This document shows positions 36,941 to 48,691 of a DNA stretch of 64,000 nucleotides, one piece after another; within the stretch, counting starts at the first letter, position 1, and every line of letters begins with the position of its first letter. Both the position numbers and the translations under genes were made by a program. The stretch lies in the NCBI GenBank assembly GCA_964057225.1, contig OZ059899.1:10726001-10790000 (forward strand), read 5' to 3'. The DNA comes from Auanema rhodensis (lineage: Eukaryota; Nematoda; Chromadorea; Rhabditida; Rhabditidae). The notes beneath the pieces were generated by a model that saw only the letters and a list, made by a program, of their open reading frames with translations, ran no database searches and was not told the DNA's origin.

Positions 36941-39280
36941 CGTTATTCCTCTCCTTTTTTTATATCAAACGAGAGTTTATTGTAATCGTAGAGAAATCAG
37001 GATCAGTCTGTTCTGTTGGAGAACTGTAAGACATAAAAGTTCAATCTAATAGGCTTTTTATTGAAGTAAATGTACAAGTTTAAATTGGATATCTAACAAT
37101 CTTTTTCATTTTATTACTTTTTGTTTGTTTTAAAGTAGGAAAAACTAGTTCTTTTCTTTTTAATTTCCATCCTAAATACTTTCGAATTCCAGAAAAATAT
37201 ATAAGGCCTTGGTCAACTAAGATTTCAGAAACTCTTATGAGAAAAAAAACTAAGACAATTGTGATGAGAGAAATTAAGAGAAAACCTATGGAGCTGACAT
37301 TACATTTTTCTACTATATCACTAGATTCGATATCATTGATATCCTGGAAACGTTATTCCTCTACTTTTTTATATCAAACGAGAGTTTAATGTAATCATAG
37401 AGAAATCAGGATCAGTCTGTTCTGTTGGAGAACTGTAAGACATAAAAGTTCAATCTAATATTCTTTTCATCAAAGTAAATGTACAAGTTTAAATTGGATA
37501 TCTAACAATCTTTTTCATTTTATTTCTTTTTGTTTGTTTTAAAGTAGGAAAAATTAGTTCTTTTATTCCTAGTTTGCATTCCAAATGCTTTCGAATTCCA
37601 GGAAAATATATAAGGCCTTGTTCAACTAAGATTTCAGAAACTCTTATGAGAAAAAAACTAAGACAATTGTGATGAGAGCAATTAAGAGAAAAACTATAGA
37701 GCTGACATTACATTTTTCGACAATATCAGTAGATTCGAAATAAATGATATCCTGGAAACGTTATTCCTCTCTTTTTTTTATATCAAACGAGAGTTTCATG
37801 TAATCGTAGAGAAATCAGGATCAGTCTGTTCTGTTGGAGAACTGTAAGACATAAAAGTTCAATCTAATAGGCTTTTTATTGAAGTAAATGTACAAGTTTA
37901 AATTGGATATCTAACAATCTTTTTCATTTTATTACTTTTTGTTTGTTTTAAAGTAGGAAAAACTAGTTCTTTTCTTTTTAATTTCCATCCTAAATACTTT
38001 CGAATTCCAGAAAAATATATAAGGCCTTGGTCAACTAAGATTTCAGAAACTCTTATGGGAAAAAAAACTAAGACAATTGTGATGAGAGAAATTAAGAGAA
38101 AAACTATGGAGCTGACATTACATTTTTCGACAATATCACTAGATTCGATATCATTGATATCCTGGAAACGTTATTCCTCTCCTTTTTTTATATCAAACGA
38201 GAGTTTATTGTAATCGTAGAGAAATCAGGATCAGTCTGTTCTGTTGGAGAACTGTAAGACATAAAAGTTCAATCTAATAGGCTTTTTATTGAAGTAAATG
38301 TACAAGTTTAAATTGGATATCTAACAATCTTTTTCATTTTATTACTTTTTGTTTGTTTTAAAGTAGGAAAAACTAGTTCTTTTCTTTTTAATTTGCATTC
38401 CAAATGCTTTCGAATTCCAGGAAAATATAAAAGGCCTTGTTCAACTAAGATTTCAGAAACTCTTATGAGAAAAAAAACTAAGAGAATTGTGATGAGAGCA
38501 ATTAAAAGAAAAACTATGGAGCTGACATTACATTTTTTGACAATATCAGTAGATTTGAAATAATTGATATCCTGGAAACGTTATTCCTCTCCTTTTTTTA
38601 TATCAAACGAGAGTTTTATGTAATCGTAGAGAAATCAGGATCAGTCTGTTCTGTTGGAGAACTGTAAGACATAAAAGTTCAATCTAATAGGCTTTTTATT
38701 GAAGTAAATGTACAAGTTTAAATTGGAAATCTAACAATCTTTTTCATTTTATTACTTTTTGTTTGTTTTAAAGTAGGAAAAACTAGTTCTTTTCTTTTTA
38801 ATTTCCATCCTAAATATTTTCGAATTCCAGAAAAATATATAAGGCCTTGGTCAACTAAGATTTCAGAAACTCTTATGGGAAAAAAAACTAAGACAATTGT
38901 GATGAGAGCAATTAAAAGAAAAACTATGGAGCTGACATTACATTTTTCGACAATATCAGTAGATTCGAAATAATTGATATCCTGGAAACGTTATTCCTCT
39001 CCTTTTTTTATATCAAACGAGAGTTTAATATAATCGTAGAGAAATCAGGATCAGTCTGTTCTGTTGGGGAACTGTAAAACATAAAAGTTCAATCTAATAG
39101 GCTTTTTATTGAAGAAAATGTACAGGTTTAAATTGGATATCTAACAATCTTTTTCATTTTATTACTTTTTGTTTGTTTTAAAGTAGGAAAAACTAGTTCT
39201 TTTCTTTTTAATTTCCATCCTAAATACTTTCGAATTCCAGAAAAATATATAAGGCCTTGGTCAACTAAGATTTCAGAAAC
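36005..39280 (+). repeat. Eight-monomer unit, first copy, itself 3+3+2
   Basis: Monomers at 36005, 36414 and 36823 are repeated at 37233, 37642 and 38051 (offset about 1228). Two further monomers follow (38461 and 38871), marked by CTAAGAGAATTG, GCAATTAAAAG and CATTTTTTGACA. In the triplet the first monomer has TCTACTATATCAC and CTAATATTCTTTTC, the second GAAATAAATGATATCC, and the third TTATGGGAAAA. The whole unit repeats 3276 bases downstream. Confidence 0.9.
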
Positions 39281-42200
39281 TCTTATGAGAAAAAAAACTA
39301 AGACAATTGTGATGAGAGAAATTAAGAGAAAACCTATGGAGCTGACATTACATTTTTCTACTATATCACTAGATTCGATATCATTGATATCCTGGAAACG
39401 TTATTCCTCTACTTTTTTATATCAAACGAGAGTTTAATGTAATCATAGAGAAATCAGGATCAGTCTGTTCTGTTGGAGAACTGTAAGACATAAAAGTTCA
39501 ATCTAATATTCTTTTCATCAAAGTAAATGTACAAGTTTAAATTGGATATCTAACAATCTTTTTCATTTTATTTCTTTTTGTTTGTTTTAAAGTAGGAAAA
39601 ATTAGTTCTTTTATTCCTAGTTTGCATTCCAAATGCTTTCGAATTCCAGGAAAATATATAAGGCCTTGTTCAACTAAGATTTCAGAAACTCTTATGAGAA
39701 AAAAACTAAGACAATTGTGATGAGAGCAATTAAGAGAAAAACTATGGAGCTGACATTACATTTTTCGACAATATCAGTAGATTCGAAATAAATGATATCC
39801 TGGAAACGTTATTCCTCTCTTTTTTTTATATCAAACGAGAGTTTCATGTAATCGTAGAGAAATCAGGATCAGTCTGTTCTGTTGGAGAACTGTAAGACAT
39901 AAAAGTTCAATCTAATAGGCTTTTTATTGAAGTAAATGTACAAGTTTAAATTGGATATCTAACAATCTTTTTCATTTTATTACTTTTTGTTTGTTTTAAA
40001 GTAGGAAAAACTAGTTCTTTTCTTTTTAATTTCCATCCTAAATACTTTCGAATTCCAGAAAAATATATAAGGCCTTGGTCAACTAAGATTTCAGAAACTC
40101 TTATGGGAAAAAAAACTAAGACAATTGTGATGAGAGAAATTAAGAGAAAAACTATGGAGCTGACATTACATTTTTCGACAATATCACTAGATTCGATATC
40201 ATTGATATCCTGGAAACGTTATTCCTCTCCTTTTTTTATATCAAACGAGAGTTTATTGTAATCGTAGAGAAATCAGGATCAGTCTGTTCTGTTGGAGAAC
40301 TGTAAGACATAAAAGTTCAATCTAATAGGCTTTTTATTGAAGTAAATGTACAAGTTTAAATTGGATATCTAACAATCTTTTTCATTTTATTACTTTTTGT
40401 TTGTTTTAAAGTAGGAAAAACTAGTTCTTTTCTTTTTAATTTCCATCCTAAATACTTTCGAATTCCAGAAAAATATATAAGGCCTTGGTCAACTAAGATT
40501 TCAGAAACTCTTATGAGAAAAAAAACTAAGACAATTGTGATGAGAGAAATTAAGAGAAAACCTATGGAGCTGACATTACATTTTTCTACTATATCACTAG
40601 ATTCGATATCATTGATATCCTGGAAACGTTATTCCTCTACTTTTTTATATCAAACGAGAGTTTAATGTAATCATAGAGAAATCAGGATCAGTCTGTTCTG
40701 TTGGAGAACTGTAAGACATAAAAGTTCAATCTAATATTCTTTTCATCAAAGTAAATGTACAAGTTTAAATTGGATATCTAACAATCTTTTTCATTTTATT
40801 TCTTTTTGTTTGTTTTAAAGTAGGAAAAATTAGTTCTTTTATTCCTAGTTTGCATTCCAAATGCTTTCGAATTCCAGGAAAATATATAAGGCCTTGTTCA
40901 ACTAAGATTTCAGAAACTCTTATGAGAAAAAAACTAAGACAATTGTGATGAGAGCAATTAAGAGAAAAACTATGGAGCTGACATTACATTTTTCGACAAT
41001 ATCAGTAGATTCGAAATAAATGATATCCTGGAAACGTTATTCCTCTCTTTTTTTTATATCAAACGAGAGTTTCATGTAATCGTAGAGAAATCAGGATCAG
41101 TCTGTTCTGTTGGAGAACTGTAAGACATAAAAGTTCAATCTAATAGGCTTTTTATTGAAGTAAATGTACAAGTTTAAATTGGATATCTAACAATCTTTTT
41201 CATTTTATTACTTTTTGTTTGTTTTAAAGTAGGAAAAACTAGTTCTTTTCTTTTTAATTTCCATCCTAAATACTTTCGAATTCCAGAAAAATATATAAGG
41301 CCTTGGTCAACTAAGATTTCAGAAACTCTTATGGGAAAAAAAACTAAGACAATTGTGATGAGAGAAATTAAGAGAAAAACTATGGAGCTGACATTACATT
41401 TTTCGACAATATCACTAGATTCGATATCATTGATATCCTGGAAACGTTATTCCTCTCCTTTTTTTATATCAAACGAGAGTTTATTGTAATCGTAGAGAAA
41501 TCAGGATCAGTCTGTTCTGTTGGAGAACTGTAAGACATAAAAGTTCAATCTAATAGGCTTTTTATTGAAGTAAATGTACAAGTTTAAATTGGATATCTAA
41601 CAATCTTTTTCATTTTATTACTTTTTGTTTGTTTTAAAGTAGGAAAAACTAGTTCTTTTCTTTTTAATTTGCATTCCAAATGCTTTCGAATTCCAGGAAA
41701 ATATAAAAGGCCTTGTTCAACTAAGATTTCAGAAACTCTTATGAGAAAAAAAACTAAGAGAATTGTGATGAGAGCAATTAAAAGAAAAACTATGGAGCTG
41801 ACATTACATTTTTTGACAATATCAGTAGATTTGAAATAATTGATATCCTGGAAACGTTATTCCTCTCCTTTTTTTATATCAAACGAGAGTTTTATGTAAT
41901 CGTAGAGAAATCAGGATCAGTCTGTTCTGTTGGAGAACTGTAAGACATAAAAGTTCAATCTAATAGGCTTTTTATTGAAGTAAATGTACAAGTTTAAATT
42001 GGAAATCTAACAATCTTTTTCATTTTATTACTTTTTGTTTGTTTTAAAGTAGGAAAAACTAGTTCTTTTCTTTTTAATTTCCATCCTAAATATTTTCGAA
42101 TTCCAGAAAAATATATAAGGCCTTGGTCAACTAAGATTTCAGAAACTCTTATGGGAAAAAAAACTAAGACAATTGTGATGAGAGCAATTAAAAGAAAAAC

Positions 42201-42555
42201 TATGGAGCTGACATTACATTTTTTGACAATATCAGTAGATTTGAAATAATTGATATCCTGGAAACGTTATTCCTCTCCTTTTTTTATATCAAACGAGAGT
42301 TTTATGTAATCGTAGAGAAATCAGGATCAGTCTGTTCTGTTGGAGAACTGTAAGACATAAAAGTTCAATCTAATAGGCTTTTTATTGAAGTAAATGTACA
42401 AGTTTAAATTGGAAATCTAACAATCTTTTTCATTTTATTTTTTTTCTTTGTTTTAAAGTAGGAAAAACTAGTTCTTTTCTTTCTAATTTCCATTCCAAAT
42501 GCTTTCGAATTCCAGGAAAATATATGAGGCCTTGGTCAACTAAGATTTCAGAAAC
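39281..42555 (+). repeat. Eight-monomer unit, second copy, with a replaced end
   Basis: Monomers at 39281 to 41737 match those at 36005 to 38461 in order. The eighth monomer (42147) starts like its counterpart (38871) but differs in its right part. It has TTTTTTGACA, TTTTATGTAATCG, TTGGAAATC and TTTTTTTTCTTTG instead of TTTAATATAATCG, TTGGGG and GTACAGG. One visible point difference between the copies is ACTATAGAG near 37695 in the first. Confidence 0.89.
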
Positions 42556-44192
42556 TCTTATGAAAAAAAACTAAGACAATTGTGATGAGAGCAATTAAGA
42601 GAAAAACTATGGAGCTGACATTACATTTTTCGACAATATCAGTAGATTCGAAATAATTGATATCCTGGAAACGTTATTCCTCTCCTTTTTTTATATCAAA
42701 CGAGAGTTTTATGTAATCGTAGAGAAATCAGGATCAGTCTGTTCTGTTGGAGAACTGTAAGACATAAAAGTTCAATCTAATATTCTTTTCATCAAAGTAA
42801 ATGTACAAGTTTAAATTGGATATCTAACAATCTTTTTCATTTTATTTCTTTTTGTTTGTTTTAAAGTAGGAAAAATTAGTTCTTTTATTCCTAGTTTGCA
42901 TTCCAAATGTTTTCGAATTCCAGGAAAATATATAAGGCCTTGTTCAACTAAGATTTCAGAAGCTCTTATGAGAAAAAAACTAAGACAATTGTGATGAGAG
43001 CAATTAAGAGAAAAACTATGGAGCTGACATTACATTTTTCGACAATATCAGTAGATTCGAAATAAATGATATCCTGGAAACGTTATTCCTCTCTTTTTTT
43101 TATATCAAACGAGAGTTTCATGTAATCGTAGAGAAATCAGGATCAGTCTGTTCTGTTGGAGAACTGTAAGACATAAAAGTTCAATCTAATAGGCTTTTTA
43201 TTGAAGTAAATGTACAAGTTTAAATTGGATATCTAACAATCTTTTTCATTTTATTACTTTTTGTTTGTTTTAAAGTAGGAAAAACTAGTTCTTTTCTTTT
43301 TAATTTCCATCCTAAATACTTTCGAATTCCAGAAAAATATATAAGGCCTTGGTCAACTAAGATTTCAGAAACTCTTATGGGAAAAAAAACTAAGACAATT
43401 GTGATGAGAGAAATTAAGAGAAAAACTATGGAGCTGACATTACATTTTTCGACAATATCACTAGATTCGATATCATTGATATCCTGGAAACGTTATTCCT
43501 CTCCTTTTTTTATATCAAACGAGAGTTTATTGTAATCGTAGAGAAATCAGGATCAGTCTGTTCTGTTGGAGAACTGTAAGACATAAAAGTTCAATCTAAT
43601 AGGCTTTTTATTGAAGTAAATGTACAAGTTTAAATTGGATATCTAACAATCTTTTTCATTTTATTACTTTTTGTTTGTTTTAAAGTAGGAAAAACTAGTT
43701 CTTTTCTTTTTAATTTGCATTCCAAATGCTTTCGAATTCCAGGAAAATATAAAAGGCCTTGTTCAACTAAGATTTCAGAAACTCTTATGAGAAAAAAAAC
43801 TAAGACAATTGTGATGAGAGCAATTAAGAGAAAAACTATGGAGCTGACATTACATTTTTTGACAATATCAGTAGATTTGAAATAATTGATATCCTGGAAA
43901 CGTTATTCCTCTCCTTTTTTTATATCAAACGAGAGTTTCATGTAATCGTAGAGAAATCAGGATCAGTCTGTTCTGTTGGAGAACTGTAATACATAAAAGT
44001 TCAATCTAATAGGTTTTTTATCGCAGTTAATGTACAAGTTTAAATTGGATATCTAACAATCTTTTTCATTTTATTTCTTTTTGTTTGTGTTAAAGTAGGA
44101 AAAACTAGTTTTTTTCTTTCTGATTTCCATTCCAAATGCTTTCGAATTCCAGGAAAATATATAAGGCCTTGGTCAACTAAGATTTCAGAAAC
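42556..44192 (+). repeat. Truncated third repetition of the eight-monomer unit (monomers 105-108)
   Basis: The CTAATATTCTTTTC marker (about 42778), the GAAATAAATG monomer (42964) and the TTATGGGAAAA monomer (43373) continue the order of the preceding unit. The second triplet is absent and the array passes at once to the AATATAAAAGG / TTTTTTGACA monomer at 43783. The GCAGTTAATG variant appears for the first time at about 44023. Confidence 0.8.
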
Positions 44193-47100
44193 TCTTACGG
44201 GAAAAAAAACTAAGAAAATTGTGATGAGAGAAATTACGAGAAAACCTATTGAGCTGACATTACATTTTTCGACAATATCACTAGATTCGATATCATTGAT
44301 ATCCTGGAAACGTTATTCCTCTTTTTTTTATATCAAACGAGAGTTTAATGTAATCGTAGAGAAATCAGGATCAGTCTGTTCTGTTGGAGAACTGTAAGAT
44401 ATAAAAGTTCAATCTAATAGGCTTTTTATTGAAGTAAATGTACAAGTTTAAATTGGATATCTAACAATCTTTTTCATTTTATTACTTTTTGTTTGTTTTA
44501 AAGTAGGAAAAACTAGTTCTTTTCTTTTTAATTTCCATTCCAAATGCTTTCGAATTCCAGGAAAATATAAAAGGCCTTGTTCAACTAAGATTCCAGAAAC
44601 TCTTATGAGAAAAAAAACTAAGACAATTGTGATGAGAGCAATTAAGAGAAAAACTATGGAGCTGACATTACATTTTTTGACAATATCAGTAGATTTGAAA
44701 TAATTGATATCCTGGAAACGTTATTCCTCTCCTTTTTTTATATCAAACGAGAGTTTTATGTAATCGTAGAGAAATCAGGATCAGTCTGTTCTGTTGGAGA
44801 ACTGTAATACATAAAAGTTCAATCTAATAGGCTTTTTATCGCAGTTAATGTACAAGTTTAAATTGGATATCTAACAATCTTTTTCATTTTATTTCTTTTT
44901 GTTTGTTTTAAAGTAGGAAAAATTAGTTCTTTTCTTTTTAATTTCCATCCTAAATGCTTTCGAATTCCAGGAAAATATATGAGGCCTTGGTCAACTAAGA
45001 TTTCAAAAACTCTTATGAGAAAAAAAACTAAAACAATTGTGATGAGAGCAATTAAGAGAAAAACTATGGAGCTGACATTACATTTTTCGACAATATCACT
45101 AGATTCGATATCATTGATATCCTGGAAACGTTATTCCTCTTTTTTTTTATATCAAACGAGAGTTTAATGTAATCGTAGAGAAATCAGGATCAGTCTGTTC
45201 TGTTGGAGAACTGTAAGATATAAAAGTTCAATCTAATAGGCTTTTTATTGAAGTAAATGTACAAGTTTAAATTGGATATCTAACAATCTTTTTCATTTTA
45301 TTACTTTTTGTTTGTTTTAAAGTAGTAAAAACTAGTTCTTTTCTTTTTAATTTCCATCCTAAACACTTTCGAATTCCAGAAAAATATATAAGGCCTTGGT
45401 CAACTAAGATTTCAGAAACTCTTATGAGAAAAAAAACTAAGACAATTGTGATGAGAGAAATTAAGAGAAAACCTATGGAGCTGACATTACATTTTTCGAC
45501 AATATCACTAGATTCGAAATCATTGTTATCCTGGAAACGTTATTTCTCTCCTTTTTCTATATCAAACGGGAGTTTTATGTAATTGTAGAGAAATCAAGAT
45601 CAGTCTGTTCTGTTGGAGTACTGTAAGACAGAAAATTTCAATCTAATAGGCTCTTTATCAATGTTAATGTATGAGTTTAAATTGGATATCTAACAATCTT
45701 TTTCATTTTATTTCTTATTGTTTGTTTTAAAGTAGGAAAAACTAGTTCTTTTCTTTTTAATTTCCATCCTAAATACTTTCGAATTCCAGAAAAATATATA
45801 AGGCCTTGGTCAACTAAGATTTCAGAAACTCTTATGAAAAAAAACTAAGACAATTGTGATGAGAGAAATTAAGAGAAAACCTATGGAGCTGACATTACAT
45901 TTTTCTACTATATCACTAGATTTGAAATAATTGATATCCTGGAAACGTTATTCCTCTACTTTTTTATATCAAACGAGAGTTTAATGTAATCATAGAGAAA
46001 TCAGGATCAGTCTGTTCTGTTGGAGAACTGTAAGACATAAAAGTTCAATCTAATATTCTTTTCATCAGAGTAAATGTACAAGTTTAAATTGGATATCTAA
46101 CAATCTTTTTCATTTTATTACTTTTTGTTTGTTTTAAAGTAGGAAAAACTAGTTCTTTTCTTTTTAATTTCCATCCTAAATACTTTCGAATTCCAGAAAA
46201 ATATATAAGGCCTTGGTCAACTAAGATTTCAGAAACTCTTACGGGAAAAAAAACTAAGACAATTGTGATGAGAGAAATTAAGAGAAAAACTATGGAGCTG
46301 ACATTACATTTTTCGACAATATCACTAGATTCGATATCATTGATATCCTGGAAACGTTATTCCTCTCCTTTTTTTATATCAAACGAGAGTTTATTGTAAT
46401 CGTAGAGAAATCAGGATCAGTCTGTTCTGTTGGAGAACTGTAAGACATAAAAGTTCAATCTAATAGGCTTTTTATTGAAGTAAATGTACAAGTTTAAATT
46501 GGATATCTAACAATCTTTTTCATTTTATTACTTTTTGTTTGTTTTAAAGTAGGAAAAACTAGTTCTTTTCTTTTTAATTTGCATTCCAAATGCTTTCGAA
46601 TTCCAGGAAAATATAAAAGGCCTTGTTCAACTAAGATTTCAGAAACTCTTATGAGAAAAAAAACTAAGACAATTGTGATGAGAGCAATTAAGAGAAAAAC
46701 TATGGAGCTGACATTACATTTTTTGACAATATCAGTAGATTTGAAATAATTGATATCCTGGAAACGTTATTCCTCTCCTTTTTTTATATCAAACGAGAGT
46801 TTTATGTAATCGTAGAGAAATCAGGATCAGTCTGTTCTGTTGGAGAACTGTAATACATAAAAGTTCAATCTAATAGGCTTTTCATCGCAGTTAATGTACA
46901 AGTTTAAATTGGATATCTAACAATCTTTTTCATTTTATTACTTTTTGTTTGTTTTAAAGTAGGAAAAACTAGTTCTTTTCTTTCTGATTTCCATTCCAAA
47001 TGCTTTCGAATTCCAGGAAAATATATAAGGCCTTGGTCAACTAAGATTTCAGAAACTCTTATGAAAAAAAACTAAGACAATTGTGATGAGAGCAATTAAG

Positions 47101-47464
47101 AGAAAAACTATGGAGCTGACATTACATTTTTCGACAATATCAGTAGATTCGAAATAATTGATATCCTGGAAACGTTATTCCTCTCCTTTTTTTATATCAA
47201 ACGAGAGTTTTATGTAATCGTAGAGAAATCAGGATCAGTCTGTTCTGTTGGAGAACTGTAATACATAAAAGTTCAATCTAATAGGCTTTTTATCGCAGTT
47301 AATGTACAAGTTTAAATTGGATATCTAACAATCTTTTTCATTTTATTTCTTTTTGTTTGTTTTAAAGTAGGAAAAACTAGTTTTTTTCTTTCTGATTTCC
47401 ATTCCAAATGCTTTCGAATTCCAGGAAAATATATAAGGCCTTGTTCAACTAAAATTTCAGAAAC
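44193..47464 (+). repeat. Domain B, monomers 109-116: irregular mixture including one Z monomer
   Basis: No clear multi-monomer unit is seen. The monomer at 44193 has TTACGGG instead of TTATGGG, and the same ACGGG change recurs in the monomer at 46237. The monomer at 45420 is the first complete copy of the Z subtype. Monomers at 44601 and 46647 share AATATAAAAGG upstream, TTTTTTGACA and the GCAGTTAATG right half. No gene is seen. Confidence 0.8.
45420..45829 (+). repeat. Divergent Z-subtype monomer, copy 1
   Basis: From about 45514 to 45725 this monomer carries a linked set of changes: TCGAAATCATTGTTATCC, TTATTTCTCTCC, TTTTTCTATATC, AAACGGGAG, GTAATTGTAG, AAATCAAGATC, GGAGTACTG, GACAGAAAATTTC, GGCTCTTTATCAATG, TGTATGAG and CTTATTG. 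The set removes both paired GATATC sites and breaks the GTTCT/AGAAC stem. The outer parts of the monomer are ordinary. Confidence 0.88.
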
Positions 47465-48691
47465 TCTTATGAGAAAAAAAACTAAGAAAATTGTGATGAG
47501 AGAAATTACGAGACAACCTATTGAGCTGACATTACATTTTTCGACAATATCACTAGATTCGATATCATTGATATCCTGGAAACGTTATTCCTCTTTTTTT
47601 TTATATCAAACGAGAGTTTAATGTAATCGTAGAGAAATCAGGATCAGTCTGTTCTGTTGGAGAACTGTAAGATATAAAAGTTCAATCTAATAGGCTTTTT
47701 ATTGAAGTAAATGTACAAGTTTAAATTGGATATCTAACAATCTTTTTCATTTTATTACTTTTTGTTTGTTTTAAAGTAGGAAAAACTAGTTCTTCTCTTT
47801 TTAATTTCCATCCTAAATACTTTCGAATTCCAGAAAAATTTATAAGGCCTTGGTCAACTAAGATTTCAGAAACTCTTATGAAAAAAAACTAAGACAATTG
47901 TGATGAGAGAAATTAAAAGAAAAACTATGGAGCTGACATTACATTTTTCGACAATATCAGTAGAATCGAAATAATTGATATCCTGGAAACGTTATTCCTC
48001 TCCTTTTTTTATATCAAACGAGAGTTTATTGTAATCGTAGAGAAATCAGGATCAGTCTGTTCTGTTGGAGAACTGTAAGACATAAAAGTTCAATCTAATA
48101 GGCTTTTTTCCGAAGTAAATGTACAAGTTTAAATTGGATATCTAACAATCTTTTTAATTTAACTTCTTTTTGTTTGTTTTAAAGTAGGAAAAATTAGTTC
48201 TTTTCTTTTTAATTTCCATCCTAAATGCTTTCGAATTCCAGGAAAATATATGAGGCCTTGGTCAACTAAGATTTCAAAAACTCTTATGAGAAAAAAAACT
48301 AAGACAATTGTGATAAGAGCAATTAAGAGAAAAACTATGGAGCTGACATTACATTTTTCGACAATATCAGTAGATTCGAAATAATTGATATCCTGGAAAC
48401 GTTATTCCTCTCCTTTTTTTATATCAAACGAGAGTTTAATATAATCGTAGAGAAATCAGGATCAGTCTGTTCTGTTGGAGAACTGTAAGATATAAAAGTT
48501 CAATCTAATAGGCTTTTTATTGAAGTAAATGTACAAGTTTAAATTGGATATCTAACAATCTTTTTCATTTTATTACTTTTTGTTTGTTTTAAAGTAGGAA
48601 AAACTAGTTCTTTTCTTTCTGATTTCCATTCCAAATGCTTTCGAATTCCAGGAAAATATATAAGGCCTTGGTCAACTAAGATTTCAGAAAC
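47465..48691 (+). repeat. Three-monomer block, first copy
   Basis: The order is a monomer with GAGACAACC (47465), one with AGTAGAATCG and GGCTTTTTTCCG (47874, after AAAAATTTATAAGG), and one after ATATATGAGG and TTTCAAAAAC (48282). The same three follow in order at 51145, 51554 and 51962, offset 3680. The last two also recur at 49100 and 49508. Confidence 0.87.

Noticed and set aside
45570-45585. Possible CENP-B box around AAACGGGAG in Z monomers
   Set aside because: The CGGG end and the internal A fit, but the required TTCG at the proper distance is TCTA. Ordinary monomers have CGAG and do not fit at all.
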